Assembly (NCBI GenBank): GCA_026002305.1 | Contig: BOBI01000097.1 | Span: 1 to 7,137, forward strand | Length of the DNA stretch: 7,137 bases | Reading direction: 5' to 3' | From: Spirochaetia bacterium | GTDB lineage: Bacteria > Spirochaetota > Spirochaetia > Treponematales > Breznakiellaceae | In this document: in pieces, positions 5,877 through 7,137 of the stretch | Numbering within the stretch: the stretch's first letter is position 1 | Layout: each line of letters begins with the position of its first letter | Translations under genes and position numbers: made by a program | Notes under the pieces: generated by a model | What the model saw: only the letters and a program-made list of their open reading frames with translations | Told to the model about the DNA's origin: nothing | Database searches by the model: none

Positions 5877-5898
5877 GGAGAATAAGCCGCAGAGCCAT

Positions 5899-5926
5899 TT
5901 GACAAATTCTTAACATCCCATAGTGA
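5899..5926 (+). promoter_or_regulatory. Candidate promoter of the rpn-family gene
   Basis: A perfect TTGACA (5899-5904) is followed after 16 bp by the poor -10 TAGTGA (5921-5926). GATAAA at 5925-5930 is a better -10 match but would be spaced 20 bp. The start codon lies about 60 nt further on. Confidence 0.35.
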
Positions 5927-5949
5927 TAAACATAACAAACTTTGAAGCA

Positions 5950-5959
5950 CCGTGCACGG
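5950..5959. promoter_or_regulatory. 10-bp perfect palindrome upstream of the rpn-family gene
   Basis: CCGTGCACGG is self-complementary and lies between the candidate promoter and the ribosome-binding site, where an operator could act. Function is only a guess. Confidence 0.25.
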
Positions 5960-5980
5960 CAGCGCCATATATAGTTGCAT

Positions 5981-5994
5981 GGAGTTTTTTAATG
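5981..5994 (+). promoter_or_regulatory. Ribosome-binding site that fixes the rpn-family start
   Basis: GGAG (5981-5984) lies 7 nt before ATG at 5992. The longer frame from 5923 has no such site, and its first 23 residues do not resemble the family. Confidence 0.7.
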
Positions 5995-6831
5995 AAAATG
6001 AAAAAGAAACTTGTAACTTTACTGTTCGACTTTGTGTTCAAGGAGATTTTCGGAAGTCAGAATAATATTGATATTCTGACAGGGTTTCTTCAATCGGTTT
6101 TGGATATACCGGAGGAAGAATACAGCCACCTAACGCTTGTGAATACCGATCTTAACAGGAGATCGAAAACAGAAAAAACCGGTATTGTTGATGTGCTTGT
6201 TCATACAAAATCCGGTATGGTGATTCAGGTGGAGCTTCAGGTAAAACCTGCCGATTCACTTCGCAAGCGAATACTTTACTACTTGGCAAAATTGCTTGTT
6301 AAACAAATCAAGCGCGGCATGAAATACAAGCAAATTGAGCGTGTTGTAGGTATTTTAATTACCGGACATATTCTTGTTCCCGAAGAAGAAGGATACTATA
6401 ATGTATATGGTTTTAGGAACAGGAAATCCGGCAAGCTGTTTTCTGATGCAGTGGAATTGCACACAATAGAGTTGCCTAAGGTTCCGGCAGAGGACGACGG
6501 CAGCAAGCTGTGGAAGTGGGCGAAGCTGTTTAGAGCAAGTAATGAGGAGGAATTCAATATGGTAGCGGAAAAGGACCCTTTGATAAAAAAGACAGTGGTA
6601 ACGATTATGGAATTAAGCGAAGACGAGCGTGCCGATATGGAAGCCGACCATGAAATGATGTGGGAATGGGATTTGCAATACACTGTTGATAACGCCGAAA
6701 AGAGAGGTATTGAAAAAGGCAGAGAAGAAGGCGTTGCGAAAGGCGCCGAAGAAGTGTTGTCACTTATAGAACAGGGCTACACGGCTCAAGAAGCAAGGGA
6801 AATTTTCAAACAAAAGAACTTCAATTCGTAG
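5992..6831 (+). CDS. Rpn-family recombination-promoting nuclease / putative transposase (PD-(D/E)XK)
   Basis: A 279-residue protein, close to normal family length. The N-terminus carries the family signature FDFVFKEIFG (12-21), then NNIDILTGFLQSVL (24-37). The nuclease core follows: D67 in GIVDVLV and E81-L-Q83 in VIQVELQVK, with ELQ in place of E-x-K as is common in this family. A helical segment RILYYLAKLLVKQI comes next. The C-terminus has the typical Gly/Glu-rich helix (RGIEKGREEGVAKGAEEV) and a short LSLIEQGYTAQEAREIF module. Rpn proteins of E. coli are known to raise RecA-independent recombination and to cut DNA; family members in treponemes are annotated as putative transposases, but they lack the usual terminal repeats and transposition is unproven. 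The gene is alone on its strand, between repeat-rich segments, which suits an accessory, movable gene. The frame is intact, with no frameshift or internal stop. Confidence 0.9.
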   Translation: MKMKKKLVTLLFDFVFKEIFGSQNNIDILTGFLQSVLDIPEEEYSHLTLVNTDLNRRSKTEKTGIVDVLVHTKSGMVIQVELQVKPADSLRKRILYYLAKLLVKQIKRGMKYKQIERVVGILITGHILVPEEEGYYNVYGFRNRKSGKLFSDAVELHTIELPKVPAEDDGSKLWKWAKLFRASNEEEFNMVAEKDPLIKKTVVTIMELSEDERADMEADHEMMWEWDLQYTVDNAEKRGIEKGREEGVAKGAEEVLSLIEQGYTAQEAREIFKQKNFNS

Positions 6832-7137
6832 CCGCAAGAATTCTTTACCGCAACGGACACAAAGGCGCACAAAGGAAATAAAATTTTGTCATAGCGGTTG
6901 CGGTTGCCCGCCTACAAAAAAGCCCCCGCTCATAACGCATAACGCGAAATGGACGAGGGTTTTGGTTAGCGGTTACAGGCGCCGCCGGTTACACATTGGA
7001 AAGGCGCCGTTGTACTGCCTAAGCGGAACTTGCCGTTTTTAACGGTAGCTTATTAGGTGGTTCGGAGCGCGGCGGTTTGGTTTTGCCAGTAGCTCCGTCT
7101 GTTAATATTTGCAGTATGCAGTTTTTCCCTGCGCTCC
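6832..7137. other. 306-bp right-end interval without a supported gene
   Basis: It holds the spaced repeat CACAAAGG-CG-CACAAAGG (about 6850-6876), a tandem CATAACG pair, a weak terminator-like hairpin, the tight hairpin CCGTT-TTT-AACGG (around 7033-7045), a 6-bp stem CGGAGC/GCTCCG (7063-7068/7092-7097), and two GGCGCC palindromes. A plus-strand frame from 7023 is open to the edge (38 codons) and a minus-strand frame from the edge ends at TAATAA after about 29 codons, but neither has a start with a ribosome-binding site or a recognisable motif. Confidence 0.6.
6916..6959 (-). terminator. Weak terminator-like hairpin, possibly bidirectional
   Basis: On the minus strand CCCTCG (plus 6959-6954) can pair with CGGGGG (plus 6928-6923) with one G-U, followed after one C by six T. 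The loop is long (25 nt), which weakens the call. On the plus strand the same arms pair with one C-A mismatch and are followed by TTTT, so it might also end the rpn transcript. Confidence 0.3.

Larger units (their letters stand above)
5264..5991. other. 728-bp interval without a convincing gene, rich in inverted repeats
   Basis: This stretch holds the weak operon promoter, the 226-bp miniature inverted-repeat element and its 9-bp duplications, two further long imperfect hairpins (5715-5763 and 5790-5876), four copies of CGCAGAGC, a TTGACA-containing candidate promoter and a 10-bp palindrome ahead of the rpn gene. Open frames here (such as one of 66 codons inside the element) lack ribosome-binding sites and recognisable motifs. 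Confidence 0.7.

Noticed and set aside
5454..5896. CRISPR-like array based on recurring CGCAGAGC
   Set aside because: Spacings are irregular, the repeat is only 8-10 bp, two of the copies are a target duplication, and no cas gene is present.
5714..5980. 88-codon minus-strand frame through the hairpin region
   Set aside because: Its sequence is explained by the inverted repeats and the rpn 5' region, with no motif or ribosome-binding site.
5923..5991. 23-residue N-terminal extension of the rpn-family protein
   Set aside because: It has no ribosome-binding site, does not match the family N-terminus, and GGAG is well placed before the ATG at 5992.
7023..7137. Open plus-strand frame reaching the right edge
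   Set aside because: Only 38 codons, no start with a ribosome-binding site, and no recognised motif; too little to call.

Overview
The window looks like chromosomal DNA of a spirochaete, most likely a Treponema-type organism. This is inferred from the mix of genes: a BatD-like protein with a C-terminal SH3 domain, an Rpn/PD-(D/E)XK 'putative transposase' of the class abundant in treponemes, a beta-barrel-like exported protein, and moderate GC. No species can be named from sequence alone. No defence island, CRISPR array, prophage or biosynthetic cluster is visible; it is mostly housekeeping sequence plus a small accessory segment on the right.

Left (1-800): the N-terminal two-thirds or so of a secreted, beta-rich protein runs leftwards off the window from a GTG at 502. 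Back to back with it, a near-consensus promoter (TTGACA, 17 bp, TAGAAT) drives tRNA-Gly(GCC) and tRNA-Leu(TAG). The two divergent promoters appear to share one palindromic -35 region (AATTG-A-CAATT). No terminator is seen after the tRNAs, so the next gene, an unrecognised multi-spanning membrane protein starting at a TTG (800-1432), may be read from the same transcript.

Middle (1395-5263): a compact leftward operon, in transcription order batD-like/SH3 membrane protein, smr-domain protein, uvrB. Gaps are 7 bp and -8 bp, and the smr ribosome-binding site overlaps the stop codon of the gene before it. UvrB does nucleotide-excision repair; the Smr protein is a probable nucleic-acid-binding or nicking protein; the BatD-like protein is an envelope protein of unknown exact role. 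The uvrB 3' end overlaps the convergent membrane-protein gene by 38 bp.

Right (5264-7137): about 730 bp without a convincing gene, rich in inverted repeats, then an rpn-family nuclease/transposase gene (5992-6831), then 306 bp with no supported gene. The best find is a 226-bp miniature inverted-repeat element (5471-5696) with 17-bp perfect terminal repeats and a perfect 9-bp target duplication. When the element is removed, the duplicated 9 bp become exactly the loop of an 8-bp perfect hairpin, so the element landed in the loop of a palindromic repeat. Two more long imperfect hairpins follow, and the motif CGCAGAGC recurs four times in about 430 bp.
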